From Celerinatantimonas yamalensis (lineage in GTDB: Bacteria; Pseudomonadota; Gammaproteobacteria; Enterobacterales; Celerinatantimonadaceae), in assembly GCF_046054155.1 (NCBI RefSeq), contig NZ_JBEQCT010000005.1, positions 233,255-297,254 on the forward strand: 64,000 nucleotides of DNA, in the 5' to 3' direction. Below the pieces are notes generated by a model. It was not told the DNA's origin. It searched no databases and saw only the letters and a program-made list of their open reading frames with translations. The translations under genes were made by a program, and so were the position numbers. Numbering within the stretch: the stretch's first letter is position 1; every line of letters begins with the position of its first letter. Shown in pieces: positions 26,467-35,267 of this stretch.

Positions 26467-27024
26467 ATGACAGACGTGCTTATTTATCAGCAGACAAGCA
26501 GCGCATTTGATCAATTGATTAAGCGTATTATTGAACATTGGCAAGACACTCGTTTTCCTCAGCAACCCTATGATCCACAATGGGTATCTCCCTGCCAAAA
26601 AGAGATTGATGAGAATGGCTTAGTCGCTTGGCAACCTGAATTACGAGAACATCCCTTAGATTTATCCGCGACCGAAGATGCGCTCGATCTGTGTTTTCAT
26701 CCGAGTTTGAGTGTTTTTTATGGGCGCTACTATAGTGAAACGATAGATGTAACATTTACTAATAATCAATCTTTCGCATTTGTTCAGGTATGGAATGATG
26801 ATGATGGCTTGCGCCTGCAGGAAAATATCATTGCGCATATTTTGATGCAGCGAAAGCTCAAACAAACAGAAACAGTCTTTATTGCCACGACAGAAGATGA
26901 TTTCAAAGTAGTGAGTATGATTAATCACAGCGGCGAGATTGTGTTAGAAACGCTGGGTAAAGATCAACGCCAACATTTGAGTGATAATTTGGCCGAATTT
27001 TTGTCGCAGCTACAACCAGCTTAG
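26467..27024 (+). CDS. syd: Syd, SecY-interacting protein
   Basis: A 185-residue cytoplasmic protein that in E. coli binds the SecY translocon and is proposed to monitor the SecYEG complex. Family blocks recognised: WVSPCQ, LREHPLDLSATEDAL, LHPS-type DLCFHPSLSVFYGRYYS, LLQVWN-like FVQVWNDDDGLRLQENIIAH, and LGK near the end. Its surface is acidic, as in the E. coli protein. It is divergent from queF with a 61-base spacer that must hold both promoters, and convergent with the DUF2310 gene. Confidence 0.92.
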   Translation: MTDVLIYQQTSSAFDQLIKRIIEHWQDTRFPQQPYDPQWVSPCQKEIDENGLVAWQPELREHPLDLSATEDALDLCFHPSLSVFYGRYYSETIDVTFTNNQSFAFVQVWNDDDGLRLQENIIAHILMQRKLKQTETVFIATTEDDFKVVSMINHSGEIVLETLGKDQRQHLSDNLAEFLSQLQPA

Positions 27025-27091
27025 TGGATATATCACAGTATTCAAAGCCACATATCCATTAAGCGCCCAGTGATGATGGGGAGTGTGGTGG

Positions 27092-27862
27092 TTACTTAAA
27101 ATCCCAAGAGAGGTTTGAGACTAACAAACAGTTGTCGCAGCGAAAATCAAATAGATCATGCAACGGTTCATCTAAGTGCCAAGGGCCGCCACAGACAGGA
27201 CAAAGACGCTGCTGTTCACTTTCAAGCGAAATACCGCCTACGCGATAGAGATACAGATATGTCGGCTTTTGGGTAAGGTAGTTGATGCGTCTCGCTAAGT
27301 CCCATCCGCGTTGAAATAGTCGGGTACCAGGCTCGGCTATTTCCTTAACGGCGGGGGCTTCTAGAATAGAGCCATTCATTTGTAATTGATCGCAGGCTCC
27401 CCAGTCCTCTTGCCATTTTATAATTTGGTTCTGATCGCCATTGGCAACAGGAGGAATGTGATACAACGGGACTGGTAAAAATCGCTCCATAGAACGTAAA
27501 GGCGAGCAACTATGGATGAAGCTAGTATAGAGAATGTAGGCATTTACTGGCTCACCGTTTTCACTGGTATCGGAAAAAAGTTCACGTCCAAGCTCTTTAA
27601 TTTTGGGGCGTAAAATATTGGCCTCAGCGAGCTGTTCCATGGCGTGACGAACCTGTGGCGAGTGGAATTGCGAATGCAGTGATTCATTCTCTGGGGTGAT
27701 GACATGGCTAATAAATGTTCCTTCAGCGAATGAGCAGGGAAATTCACGACCTAGAATTTGACCGTTATAGCGCAAGGCATCAAGCACTGCCATGATTGCT
27801 TGTTGAGCCGCGCTAATTGTGGTGTTATCGAAACATTCAAACGTTAATTGTTGTTGATACAT
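27092..27862 (-). CDS. DUF2310 zinc-ribbon protein
   Basis: A 256-residue protein of unknown function from the group described as Zn-ribbon, possibly nucleic-acid-binding. The ribbon is visible at the C terminus: CPVCGG (about 219-224) and CDNC (about 240-243), a CxxC...CxxC zinc site. The rest is a soluble alpha/beta region with no other motif I recognise. Its start overlaps the end of the next upstream gene by 19 bases, so it belongs to a four-gene minus-strand operon that begins with the DUF3549 gene. The presence of these genes beside syd is typical of Vibrio/Shewanella-like genomes (from memory). Confidence 0.82.
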   Translation of the reverse strand: MYQQQLTFECFDNTTISAAQQAIMAVLDALRYNGQILGREFPCSFAEGTFISHVITPENESLHSQFHSPQVRHAMEQLAEANILRPKIKELGRELFSDTSENGEPVNAYILYTSFIHSCSPLRSMERFLPVPLYHIPPVANGDQNQIIKWQEDWGACDQLQMNGSILEAPAVKEIAEPGTRLFQRGWDLARRINYLTQKPTYLYLYRVGGISLESEQQRLCPVCGGPWHLDEPLHDLFDFRCDNCLLVSNLSWDFK

Positions 27863-28179
27863 GTCGATGCGTCAGATTTGTTGAGTTGATGAAGTTTTGC
27901 TTCCAGCTGATTGAGCCGCTGCATTAAGTGTTGCTGCGTGTTCTCTAATTGCTGAATTCGCTCTTGCAGTGAGTTTTCTTTATTGTTATTGCTCACCGGC
28001 GTGTCAGTTCCTTTTGGGAATTCAGCATCAGGGACATGCTGATAGCTTTTTAGCGCTTGGATTAACATCGGCAGTGGGTAAGATCGCGCAAGTCTTGCTT
28101 TAACGAGCGCAAGCGTTGGTTTCTTACCTTGCTGGTGGAGATGTTGGATGACCTGATAAATGAGTGTTAAATCGCTCAT
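27844..28179 (-). CDS. Small HTH plus coiled-coil protein, unknown function
   Basis: A 111-residue protein. Residues ~1-45 (LIYQVIQHLHQQGKKPTLAL, VKARLARSYPLPMLIQALKSY) look like a small winged-helix or KfrA_N-like helical domain. A polar linker (KGTDTPVSNNNKE) and a C-terminal coiled coil (LQERIQQLENTQQHLMQRLN) follow. I do not recognise a named family member. It overlaps its neighbours at both ends (4 bases with DUF3301 upstream, 19 with DUF2310 downstream), so it is clearly part of the operon. It could be a DNA-binding accessory or a structural adaptor. Confidence 0.72.
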   Translation of the reverse strand: MSDLTLIYQVIQHLHQQGKKPTLALVKARLARSYPLPMLIQALKSYQHVPDAEFPKGTDTPVSNNNKENSLQERIQQLENTQQHLMQRLNQLEAKLHQLNKSDASTCINNN

Positions 28180-28535
28180 GTTTCCTCGTTAGGTGGCCCA
28201 ATAACTGGGCGTGAATCAGCGATTGGCGCGTAATTAGTTAAAGATGGATCAGGATAAGGTTGAAGCTCAAAGCGATAGCACCGAGCCCCGATCAACAGTC
28301 TACCGCTAAAGCGTCGATTTGGCACATTCGTAAATTCAAACTGATATTGCCCAAACCATCGTGGCTTCTGATGGCGTTGATACCCCCATCCGGCATAATG
28401 GATATCTAATACTTGCAGCTCTAGCTGTTGGCAATGGCGATAAATTAATCCTCGCGCTTGTTCAGCTTGTTGGCGATGGCGCCAAAACAACCCCCCAATC
28501 AGGCATAATAAGAGTAATCCCCAGGTACTAACCAT
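28176..28535 (-). CDS. DUF3301 membrane-anchored protein
   Basis: A 119-residue protein with a single N-terminal hydrophobic helix (WGLLLLCLIGGLFW) and a basic cytosolic or periplasmic beta-rich part. Conserved-looking features are ARGLIYRHCQQLELQVLD, followed by a YQFEFT strand and a GARCYRFELQPY segment, typical of DUF3301. The function is unknown. It overlaps the DUF3549 gene by 8 bases upstream and the HTH/coiled-coil gene by 4 downstream. Confidence 0.82.
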   Translation of the reverse strand: MVSTWGLLLLCLIGGLFWRHRQQAEQARGLIYRHCQQLELQVLDIHYAGWGYQRHQKPRWFGQYQFEFTNVPNRRFSGRLLIGARCYRFELQPYPDPSLTNYAPIADSRPVIGPPNEET

Positions 28536-29562
28536 TGGTCTGTTGAATCAATTGACCAATAGCCGCAGCTAAGGTGTCAGAACGGTCAGGATCGCGCAAA
28601 CGCATCAATACTTCATCACGCAGAGTAGGAATGGCGACTAAATCGGCGAACAGCTGGTTAAATAAAGATGCGTCAGCCAGCTTTGCCAGTTGTTCAAAAA
28701 ATAGTTTGTTGAGTGTCGGATTGACTAAATCAAGCCAAAGCCTTGCGGCTATCGCAATAAATTGCTGTGGATCTTGAGCTTGTTGCAGTTGTGCCTGTAA
28801 CGCTTTTTGGCGCAGTACGCTAAATGGACTGGACGCCATGGCTCGCAAGACAAGATTACTGAGCTGAGGGTGTGTTGCTAGCCATTGCTGATGCAATTCG
28901 ACAAGCTTATGGGTTAAACGTTGATCCAACGGCTGATGTTCAAGTAGTTGCGCAAGATGAACCCACAGCGTTTCATTAATATGTGCCAATGCTTGGCTAA
29001 GTCGCAAGCTGTTTTGTTCTCTATCAAGCCTTGCTACAACGTCTGCTAGCCCTTGTAGTCCCACCGATGCCCAGTTTTCCCAGCCAATCTGGCCGCTGAG
29101 ATAAGCTTGAGCATGTTCATAATACTTTGATGCGGGTAGTTCCAGATCCACTTTTAGGCGGGCATTAAAATAGGCTTGTTTTTCATCGTTTGGACGAAAA
29201 ATACAAGGGTGACTTGCGAGCGCTTTGGAATGTGCTTCATCCGGTGTTTGACGAAGATCGTCGCCAAGTGTAGAAATGACCAGACGTAAAAATTGGTCAC
29301 GGGCTGCAAGTTTTATAAAACCTAATTCATCTACTGGGAACTGCAAAAACCAGATGTACGGTTGTTCAGGCGTTTGCAACGACCAAAAACACAAAGCAAA
29401 TCGAGCCTGTCCAGCAATTGGTGCAGGGTAGGGACGTGCGGCGGTTTCCATGGCATAAAATGACTGGGTATCAATGACACTGATACGTCGACCCATGTCA
29501 TAAACTTTAAACTGGCTACCGGCAAGGGTAAGAATTTCACTTAATGTGGCAAGAGCTTTCAT
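28528..29562 (-). CDS. DUF3549 family protein
   Basis: A 344-residue soluble protein, first gene of the four-gene operon. The N-terminal half has a distinctive conserved core (LSEILTLAGSQFKVYDMGRR, FYAMETAARPYP, WFLQFPVDELGFI) and the C-terminal half is alpha-helical, with HEAT-like stretches of L, A and Q. The family has no assigned function. Genome neighbourhood with DUF3301 and DUF2310 is its main clue. The promoter should lie in the 219-base region shared with yqcC. Confidence 0.82.
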   Translation of the reverse strand: MKALATLSEILTLAGSQFKVYDMGRRISVIDTQSFYAMETAARPYPAPIAGQARFALCFWSLQTPEQPYIWFLQFPVDELGFIKLAARDQFLRLVISTLGDDLRQTPDEAHSKALASHPCIFRPNDEKQAYFNARLKVDLELPASKYYEHAQAYLSGQIGWENWASVGLQGLADVVARLDREQNSLRLSQALAHINETLWVHLAQLLEHQPLDQRLTHKLVELHQQWLATHPQLSNLVLRAMASSPFSVLRQKALQAQLQQAQDPQQFIAIAARLWLDLVNPTLNKLFFEQLAKLADASLFNQLFADLVAIPTLRDEVLMRLRDPDRSDTLAAAIGQLIQQTNG

Positions 29563-29781
29563 GAATAACCGAATGCGTAAGTATGAAAAAATTATGGCTA
29601 TGCTAGCGTAACTTATCGTTGAGCAGGCACTTTATGCCAATTATAGAGATTAAATCTAACTTTGAATATAGAAAGGCTATGAAATCACCACGCCTTTATC
29701 TATCTGAAACTTGAGTCTACAGTAAAGTTCGCTATAGTAGCCATTTTTCAGCCTAGTTGCGGCTAGCAACGGAGACTTGGA

Positions 29782-30099
29782 ATGCCATCACATTCATATT
29801 TGCGCCGACAATTGCAACGACTAGAGCAATCGTTGAGAGAGGCAAATCTTTGGCAAGCTTCACCACCTAGCTTGGAAGCTCTGACAAGCCAGCAGCCCTT
29901 TGCTGTGGATACTTTGCATCTTGAGCAGTGGTTACAGTTCATTTTTATTCCCCGGATGTCTGCACTGCTTGATGCCAAAGCGGCGTTGCCCCAATCGCTG
30001 GCAATTACCCCTTATGCGCAAGAAGCGTTCAAAAACTATCCGGCGACGGTCAATACGGTGCTCTGTTTACTAAAAGAACTTGATGAATATTTTCAATAA
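29782..30099 (+). CDS. yqcC: YqcC family protein (DUF446)
   Basis: A 105-residue all-helical protein of unknown function. The family motifs are the opening LRRQLQRLEQSLREANLW and QPFAVDTLHLEQWLQFIFIPRM (about 38-60), which is nearly invariant in YqcC. GGAGACTTGGA precedes the ATG. In E. coli yqcC is followed at once by truC in the same operon; here the following sequence is a broken truC. Confidence 0.93.
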   Translation: MPSHSYLRRQLQRLEQSLREANLWQASPPSLEALTSQQPFAVDTLHLEQWLQFIFIPRMSALLDAKAALPQSLAITPYAQEAFKNYPATVNTVLCLLKELDEYFQ

Positions 30100-30115
30100 G
30101 TTGAACCAATTAGCG

Positions 30116-30760
30116 CTTTTTGAGCCGTTATTGATCTGTACAAGATAATCGCTGGTGGCGGACTATCCGCTACTGGGCTGATGCAAATGGTTCATAACCA
30201 GCTCAGGCTATATGTCGATCTTAGTCATTAATGAGATAAACCAACCTCAGCATTCTTTTTATGGCGCCATCATCAGTGGTTGCAGCCTTAATGAGGTACC
30301 TGTTTGTTACGGGCAAGTTGAAAAATAGCATGAAGCCATGGTGCGTGGATTCATTTGGAACGGATTAGTTATCCGGCTATCCGTTACTTACTGAGCCAGC
30401 GTTAGACATCTAGAAATGTAAAGCGATATGTGATTTGCAAAATTTGTGGGGCTAATTTTTGGCCCTAGATCGATGTTGAATAGCTGTTGCCACGGAGCGT
30501 TATCCAAGTTGCCGCTATTACCGGTTAGAATACTCCTAAATAAACAGTAAGCAGCCACTTCATATTATCGGTGATATGACTAGCTGTGAGCATCATCATC
30601 AAATTTCTGTCAACGGGGCGGTGTGGATACCAACTAAATGCTTGTGTCTCTGTCACCGGAACAGCAGTGATATTTGAGTGGGACTCATTTTGAGCGCCAA
30701 CCATGATTAGGTGGCCGACTGTTTAGTGGTTATGGAGTATTACTGCTGGATTTGTCGTCA
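30116..30760 (+). pseudogene. truC: Decayed truC (tRNA pseudouridine-65 synthase)
   Basis: No frame stays open, but pieces of TruC appear in the correct order in different plus-strand frames. MQMVHNQLRLYV at 30181-30216 matches the MQ-VRDQIGQ-V segment. DKPTSAFFL at 30235-30261 matches the catalytic-region DRPTSGVLL, but the HRLD motif before it is now His-stop-stop-Asp. A shifted frame gives KxHEAMVRGF at 30323-30352 (KRYHAIVRGW in E. coli). ERYPSCRYYRLEYS at 30495-30536 matches GRYPTTRYGLVELEP, and PLHIIGD at 30555-30575 matches HPIIGD. Position directly after yqcC agrees. The limits are approximate, and deletions and several frameshifts are present. Confidence 0.85.
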
Positions 30761-30784
30761 ACCACTATCGTTGGGTCGGTATAC

Positions 30785-30816
30785 TGCGGGCTAAATCATA
30801 GCGTTTTAGCCCCGCA
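30785..30816. terminator. Hairpin between truC remnant and yaeH
   Basis: TGCGGGCTAAA pairs with TTTAGCCCCGCA (one bulged C) around a 9-base loop, 26 bases beyond the yaeH stop. No U-run follows on either strand. It probably ended yaeH and/or the old yqcC-truC transcript. Confidence 0.45.
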
Positions 30817-30842
30817 TAGTCAGAAAATGGCAGAGCAACGAG

Positions 30843-31220
30843 TTATAGTTTGTCTAAGTCTCGTTCGATCTCAGCAATTTTATTAGTAACGACTTTTTCT
30901 AAATGGCGAAGTTCGTTGAGAATCTTCTCTTTCGTATTTTGCTCACCATGATCTTTTTTGGCGAGTTGGTCGAGTTCCTCAACAAGATATCGCAGTTCAG
31001 GGCTTATTTCTGATATTTCCTTGTATTCTCCTTTCCCGCCGTTAATCAGAACGGTTTTATGCTGGCGTGGGAATTTAAATTTGACACTTTTCGCAAAAAA
31101 GTCGCCTTTCTCTTTGTAATAATAGATTTTTAAGATATCCGCAACGGCTTCCTGACGAAGGGAATAGCGTTCAATGCTCTCAGGGTGATTTACACCAATT
31201 GATTTAAGATTCTCATACAT
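30843..31220 (-). CDS. yaeH: YaeH / UPF0325 (DUF3461) protein
   Basis: A 125-residue conserved protein without known function, clearly orthologous to E. coli YaeH: MYENLKSIGVNHPESIERYS at the start, QEAVADILKIYY, FFAKSVKFKFPRQ, then EISPELRYLVEELDQL and a C-terminal coiled coil LRHLEKVVTNKIAEIE. The chosen ATG follows AAGGAGTGGGTT; an upstream in-frame start would add twelve unconserved residues. In E. coli yaeH also lies near dapD, so synteny supports the name. Confidence 0.93.
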   Translation of the reverse strand: MYENLKSIGVNHPESIERYSLRQEAVADILKIYYYKEKGDFFAKSVKFKFPRQHKTVLINGGKGEYKEISEISPELRYLVEELDQLAKKDHGEQNTKEKILNELRHLEKVVTNKIAEIERDLDKL

Positions 31221-31542
31221 AACCCACTCCTTATTATATCTATTCAAAGGGTACAATCATCGTGCTTGGGCTAAGTTACACGAGATAACAAAACAGCGAT
31301 AGTGTTTTCATTTTAGGGCATGTTGATGTTTTAGGGTTAAATTTTGCATACAAGAAGGAGATGATTGAACGTGAATTGCGATCGACTGCATGAGATTTTA
31401 AATCAATGTGTCCATCCATCATTTTTCGTCAAGGTATCAGCGCATATTGGCTCGTATTACCATGACGACCTATTAGATCAGTGAATGGCTAGGATTGTGT
31501 CATCACAGACCTTGTGGCCCGTGATGACTGTGTGAAGAAAGA
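31221..31542. other. Gap between dapD and yaeH
   Basis: About 320 bases with no recognised gene. It carries a short plus-strand frame (next entry) and an 8-bp inverted repeat GTCATCAC / GTGATGAC at 31499-31528 with a 14-base loop, 15 bases beyond the dapD stop. That repeat may act as a dapD 3' hairpin, although no U-run follows. Confidence 0.4.
31371..31484 (+). CDS. Possible 37-codon small ORF or gene remnant
   Basis: A GTG start preceded by AAGGAG (10 bases upstream) opens a 37-residue frame, VNCDRLHEILNQCVHP... ending HDDLLDQ. It is acidic at the end, has two cysteines and no membrane helix. I do not recognise it. The Shine-Dalgarno is good, but a chance frame or the residue of a lost gene is just as likely. 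Confidence 0.2.
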   Translation: MNCDRLHEILNQCVHPSFFVKVSAHIGSYYHDDLLDQ

Positions 31543-32583
31543 CTAGTTGTGTGCGTGCAGTTCACTATTGAGAACCACAGCGCTCTTATTGGTTAAGCAT
31601 TCAATGGCACCCGATTGGCTATTCCGTCGAAATAACAGATCCGATTGCCCTGCGAGTTCACGAGCTTTGGCTGTGCCTACAGATTGTTTGGCATCATCGA
31701 GCAACGTCACTTTGGTACCCGCGGTAATATAAAGTCCTGACTCAATGGTGCAGCGATCGCCCAATGGGATACCCGTACCCGCATTAGCGCCTATCAAGCA
31801 GTTTTCACCAATTGAAATAATGACTTTGCCACCACCGCTTAATGTTCCCATTGTTGAGCAGCCGCCACCTAAATCAGAATTATTGCCGACAATGACGCCA
31901 GATGAAATGCGTCCTTCAACCATACTAACGCCCAGTGTGCCAGCGTTAAAGTTGCAAAATCCCTCATGCATGACGGTGGTGCCTTCACCTAAGTAAGCGC
32001 CTAAACGTACGCGCGATGTGGCTGCTATACGCACGCCTTTAGGGACCACGTAATCAGTCATTTTAGGGAATTTATCAATAGCTCGAATATTGAGCACTTC
32101 GCCACTTAAGCGGGCTTTAAGCTGATAATCGGCGACTTCGGCAGGGTCGATGGCCCCTTTATTAGTCCAAGCGACATTCGGGAGAACCGCAAAAATTCCT
32201 GTTAAGTTTGTGCTATGTGGCTTGACTAAGCGATGCGACAATAAATGAAGCTTCAAATATGCTTCTGGTGTACTTTGTGGCGCTAAATCGTTTTCAAGTA
32301 CTGTCAGAACAACGGCTTTATCGGCGGCTTTTCGGTTCGCAAATTGCTGGGCCAGTGGCTTCCAAGTGCTGTCTTGAGGGGCTTGGTCTGCCATCGCATG
32401 TAATTGATTGTCGCTAAGTTCTAAGACTTGATTACCACCAGTATAACCTGCTGCGTTCAGTAGTTCTTGAATAGTCGATAATTCGACATTGATCTGCGGT
32501 ACTGGATAAAAGACTTCTAACCATTGGTTTTGGCTATTTTTACTACCGATACCAAGGCCAAGGCTAAAAAGAGATGTACTCAT
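31543..32583 (-). CDS. dapD: DapD, tetrahydrodipicolinate N-succinyltransferase (long form)
   Basis: Succinylates 2,3,4,5-tetrahydropyridine-2,6-dicarboxylate in the lysine/diaminopimelate pathway. At 346 residues this is the long subtype found in Vibrio, Shewanella and Pseudomonas rather than the 274-residue E. coli enzyme. The N-terminal ~150 residues include LLSHRLVKPHSTNLTGIF. The left-handed beta-helix carries VRIAATSRVRLGAYLGEGTT, MHEGFCNFNAGTLG and GGGCSTMGTLSGGGK, then GANAGTGIPLGD. ATG 32583 (MSTSLFSLG) follows GGAG and fits the family start. It lies 21 bases after glnD. Confidence 0.94.
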   Translation of the reverse strand: MSTSLFSLGLGIGSKNSQNQWLEVFYPVPQINVELSTIQELLNAAGYTGGNQVLELSDNQLHAMADQAPQDSTWKPLAQQFANRKAADKAVVLTVLENDLAPQSTPEAYLKLHLLSHRLVKPHSTNLTGIFAVLPNVAWTNKGAIDPAEVADYQLKARLSGEVLNIRAIDKFPKMTDYVVPKGVRIAATSRVRLGAYLGEGTTVMHEGFCNFNAGTLGVSMVEGRISSGVIVGNNSDLGGGCSTMGTLSGGGKVIISIGENCLIGANAGTGIPLGDRCTIESGLYITAGTKVTLLDDAKQSVGTAKARELAGQSDLLFRRNSQSGAIECLTNKSAVVLNSELHAHN

Positions 32584-32604
32584 CAAATACTCCATAGTCA
32601 TGGT

Positions 32605-35235
32605 TTAATGGGTTTGCGCATGCACTTCTTGATCTAAGCGCTGCTCAAGCATAATTTTTAATTGTTGTTGTTCATGGTCATCTAACCGAGTACGATCTTC
32701 TCTGGATATAATAAAGAAGTCCTCGGCGCGCTCGCCAATGGTGGTGATTTTAGACCCTTGAATGATATAGTTCAGCGATTGCAATACCGCGCCTACGCTA
32801 GCTAACAAGCCGGGTCTGTCTAACGTCACAAGTTCCATTAATGTCCGATTACCACGGGTTGGTAAAAAGTCAACTTGGGTGGCCACTTTAAACTGGCGCA
32901 CTTGGCGTGATAAGGGACGATGTTCTAGCGTTGCGGGGCGGCCAAAATGAAGCATCGTCATCAGGCTATCTTTAATCAATGATTGACGTTCTGGTGAAAT
33001 AGGCTGTCCGTCAGGGTCGAGTACAATAAAAGTATCCAAAACATAACCATCGCGGCTCGACATGATCTGAGCGTCATGAATGTTGAGATTTTTCTGCTCC
33101 ATCTCATTGGCTACCGAAGCAAACAGATGGGGGATATCTTTGCTATAGATAAAAATTTCTGTGCCGCCACGACTGGCGCGGCGGCTGATTAAGATCAATG
33201 GCTGAGCGTTGCTGTGGCCCCAGAGATACTCACTGTGCCAAGCGATCTGCTCTGGTGTATGGCGTAAAAAGTAATCGACTCGAAAACGTTGCCAGATGGT
33301 TTGCACTTGCAGCCCCGAGAAGCCTCGTTCAAGTAATAAATCCAAGGCATTGTGTTGTTTTTCTCGTACTAATCCGCGCAGGTCTACTGGGTTTTCTAAA
33401 CCAAGACGCAATGCTTTTAAAGTCGATTGATAAAGTTCACGCATGAGTGTGCCTTTCCAGCTATTCCAAACGTCATCATTAGTGGCACAGATATCAGCGA
33501 CGGTGAGACAAAACAGCATGTCGAGATGACGCTTATCGCGAACTAATTTGGCAAACTCAGTAATCACATCTGGGTCATAGATATCGCGTCGCTGCGCAGT
33601 AACCGACATGGATAGATGATGTTCAACTAACCAAGCTACTGTGCGGGCTGATGGTCGGCTAAAATTATGTCGTAGACAAAAATTTTCAGCTTCAATAGCG
33701 CCCAACTTAGAATGATCCCCCTTACGACCTTTAGCGATATCATGAAACAATGCGGCAAGCACCAGTAGATCGGGGCGTTCTAAACGCTCGTAGATCTCGC
33801 TGGCAAGCGGGTAATGCTGGCGTGATTCGCTTTGTGGGTATTCATTAATATGCTTAATCAGGCGATGCGTATGTTCATCAACCGTATAGGCGTGAAACAG
33901 ATCAAACTGCATTTGTCCGACAATCTGGCTCCATGCCTGAAAATAGGCGGCAAGTACGCCATAACGATGCATTAATGTGATTGGTAATCCGGTGATCCGA
34001 GGGTGCTTAACAAGTTTGCGAAATTTTTGCCGACATAGTGGTGAATCTTCAAGGAACGTGGTTTGGCGACGCCGCGCTTCACGCAACTGGCGCAACGTTG
34101 ATGAATAAACACCAGTAATTTGCTCATGTTCAGCAATCAGCAAAAACATATCTAAGATCTGTTCAGGCTGGCGAACAAAAAGGTCGCACGAAATAGTGTC
34201 AATTAAGGTACCACGAATAATAAAATCCGCGTTAAGCGGGCGTACATCCATGGCTGTATTGCCTAAGATCGCCTCATTGAAAAGCTGTAAGAGCATTTCG
34301 TTGAGTTCGCTCACTCGTCGAATTGTCTGGAAAAACTCTTTCATTAATTGTTCGACAGGTTCATTGCGCTGACCTTTATAACCCATGGTTTGCGCGACGG
34401 ACAACTGCCGATCAAATAATAACCGGTTATCGGCCTTGATTAATTGTAAATGAAGTGCAAAACGTACGCGCCAAAGGAAATCTCGGCAATTTTCTAACTC
34501 TCTATATTCGGCGAGGGTTAAAAAACCATGTTCGGCCAAAGCGGCCAGATCACTCGAGCCAAAATGTTTGCCAGCAACCCAGGCAATGGTTTGAATGTCT
34601 CGCAATCCGCCAGGGTTGGCCTTGAGATCGGGCTCAAGTGAGTAGGCTGAATCTTTATAATGACGATGGCGATTTTGTTGTTCGGCTTGTTTAGCACGGA
34701 AAAAATCAGCAATAGGCCAAAATAACTCACTATTGACCTGTTCATTAAGCCTTTGATACAAAAAATGATTACCGCTAATTAGTCTTGATTCGATCAAGTT
34801 TGTCGCGATGGTAATATCTTGTTTACCGAGTTCAAGGCATTCACTGAGCGTTCGAACACTTTGCCCAACATCTAATTTGATATCCCACAAAAATGTAATG
34901 AAATCAGATAACTGTTGCTGGATTTCAGCATGCAATGTCGATGGGACTAAAATTAGAATATCAATATCTGATTTCGGATGCAGTTCACCGCGTCCGTATC
35001 CACCGACGGCAATCAGGCTGATATCTTGATATTGATGCAACTGAAAATGTTGCCATAGCTGCTGTAGAAGTTGATCGATTTGTTGGGCTTTTTTTTGCAC
35101 CAACTGGGTTACAGGCACATGCTCATGAAATTGCTGTTGTAACCAGTTATGCTGTGCTTTTAGAAAGGCTTTACAACTACTGACCCCAATCAATTGTGGT
35201 AGTTGTGGAGCAACATCGACGGAACTACTTAACAT
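32605..35235 (-). CDS. glnD: GlnD, bifunctional PII uridylyltransferase / uridylyl-removing enzyme
   Basis: The primary nitrogen sensor. It adds UMP to PII proteins (GlnB/GlnK) when glutamine is low and removes it when glutamine is high. The 876-residue protein shows the order expected: nucleotidyltransferase motif VGGYGRGELHPKSDIDIL (about 80-97), a helical GlnE-like middle, the HD hydrolase with VDEHTHRLIKH and ALFHDIAKGRKGDHS, and two C-terminal ACT domains (EIFIYSKDIPHLFASVA and TLMELVTLDRPGLLASVG). The ATG at 35235 is used. Its place between map and dapD is as in E. coli. Confidence 0.97.
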   Translation of the reverse strand: MLSSSVDVAPQLPQLIGVSSCKAFLKAQHNWLQQQFHEHVPVTQLVQKKAQQIDQLLQQLWQHFQLHQYQDISLIAVGGYGRGELHPKSDIDILILVPSTLHAEIQQQLSDFITFLWDIKLDVGQSVRTLSECLELGKQDITIATNLIESRLISGNHFLYQRLNEQVNSELFWPIADFFRAKQAEQQNRHRHYKDSAYSLEPDLKANPGGLRDIQTIAWVAGKHFGSSDLAALAEHGFLTLAEYRELENCRDFLWRVRFALHLQLIKADNRLLFDRQLSVAQTMGYKGQRNEPVEQLMKEFFQTIRRVSELNEMLLQLFNEAILGNTAMDVRPLNADFIIRGTLIDTISCDLFVRQPEQILDMFLLIAEHEQITGVYSSTLRQLREARRRQTTFLEDSPLCRQKFRKLVKHPRITGLPITLMHRYGVLAAYFQAWSQIVGQMQFDLFHAYTVDEHTHRLIKHINEYPQSESRQHYPLASEIYERLERPDLLVLAALFHDIAKGRKGDHSKLGAIEAENFCLRHNFSRPSARTVAWLVEHHLSMSVTAQRRDIYDPDVITEFAKLVRDKRHLDMLFCLTVADICATNDDVWNSWKGTLMRELYQSTLKALRLGLENPVDLRGLVREKQHNALDLLLERGFSGLQVQTIWQRFRVDYFLRHTPEQIAWHSEYLWGHSNAQPLILISRRASRGGTEIFIYSKDIPHLFASVANEMEQKNLNIHDAQIMSSRDGYVLDTFIVLDPDGQPISPERQSLIKDSLMTMLHFGRPATLEHRPLSRQVRQFKVATQVDFLPTRGNRTLMELVTLDRPGLLASVGAVLQSLNYIIQGSKITTIGERAEDFFIISREDRTRLDDHEQQQLKIMLEQRLDQEVHAQTH

Positions 35236-35267
35236 TGGCAACACTCAATGATCTAATACGTAATGAC

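Noticed and set aside
30100..30842. Insertion sequence or transposase remnant in the gap after yqcC
   Set aside because: No terminal repeats or transposase motifs; the fragments match TruC instead.
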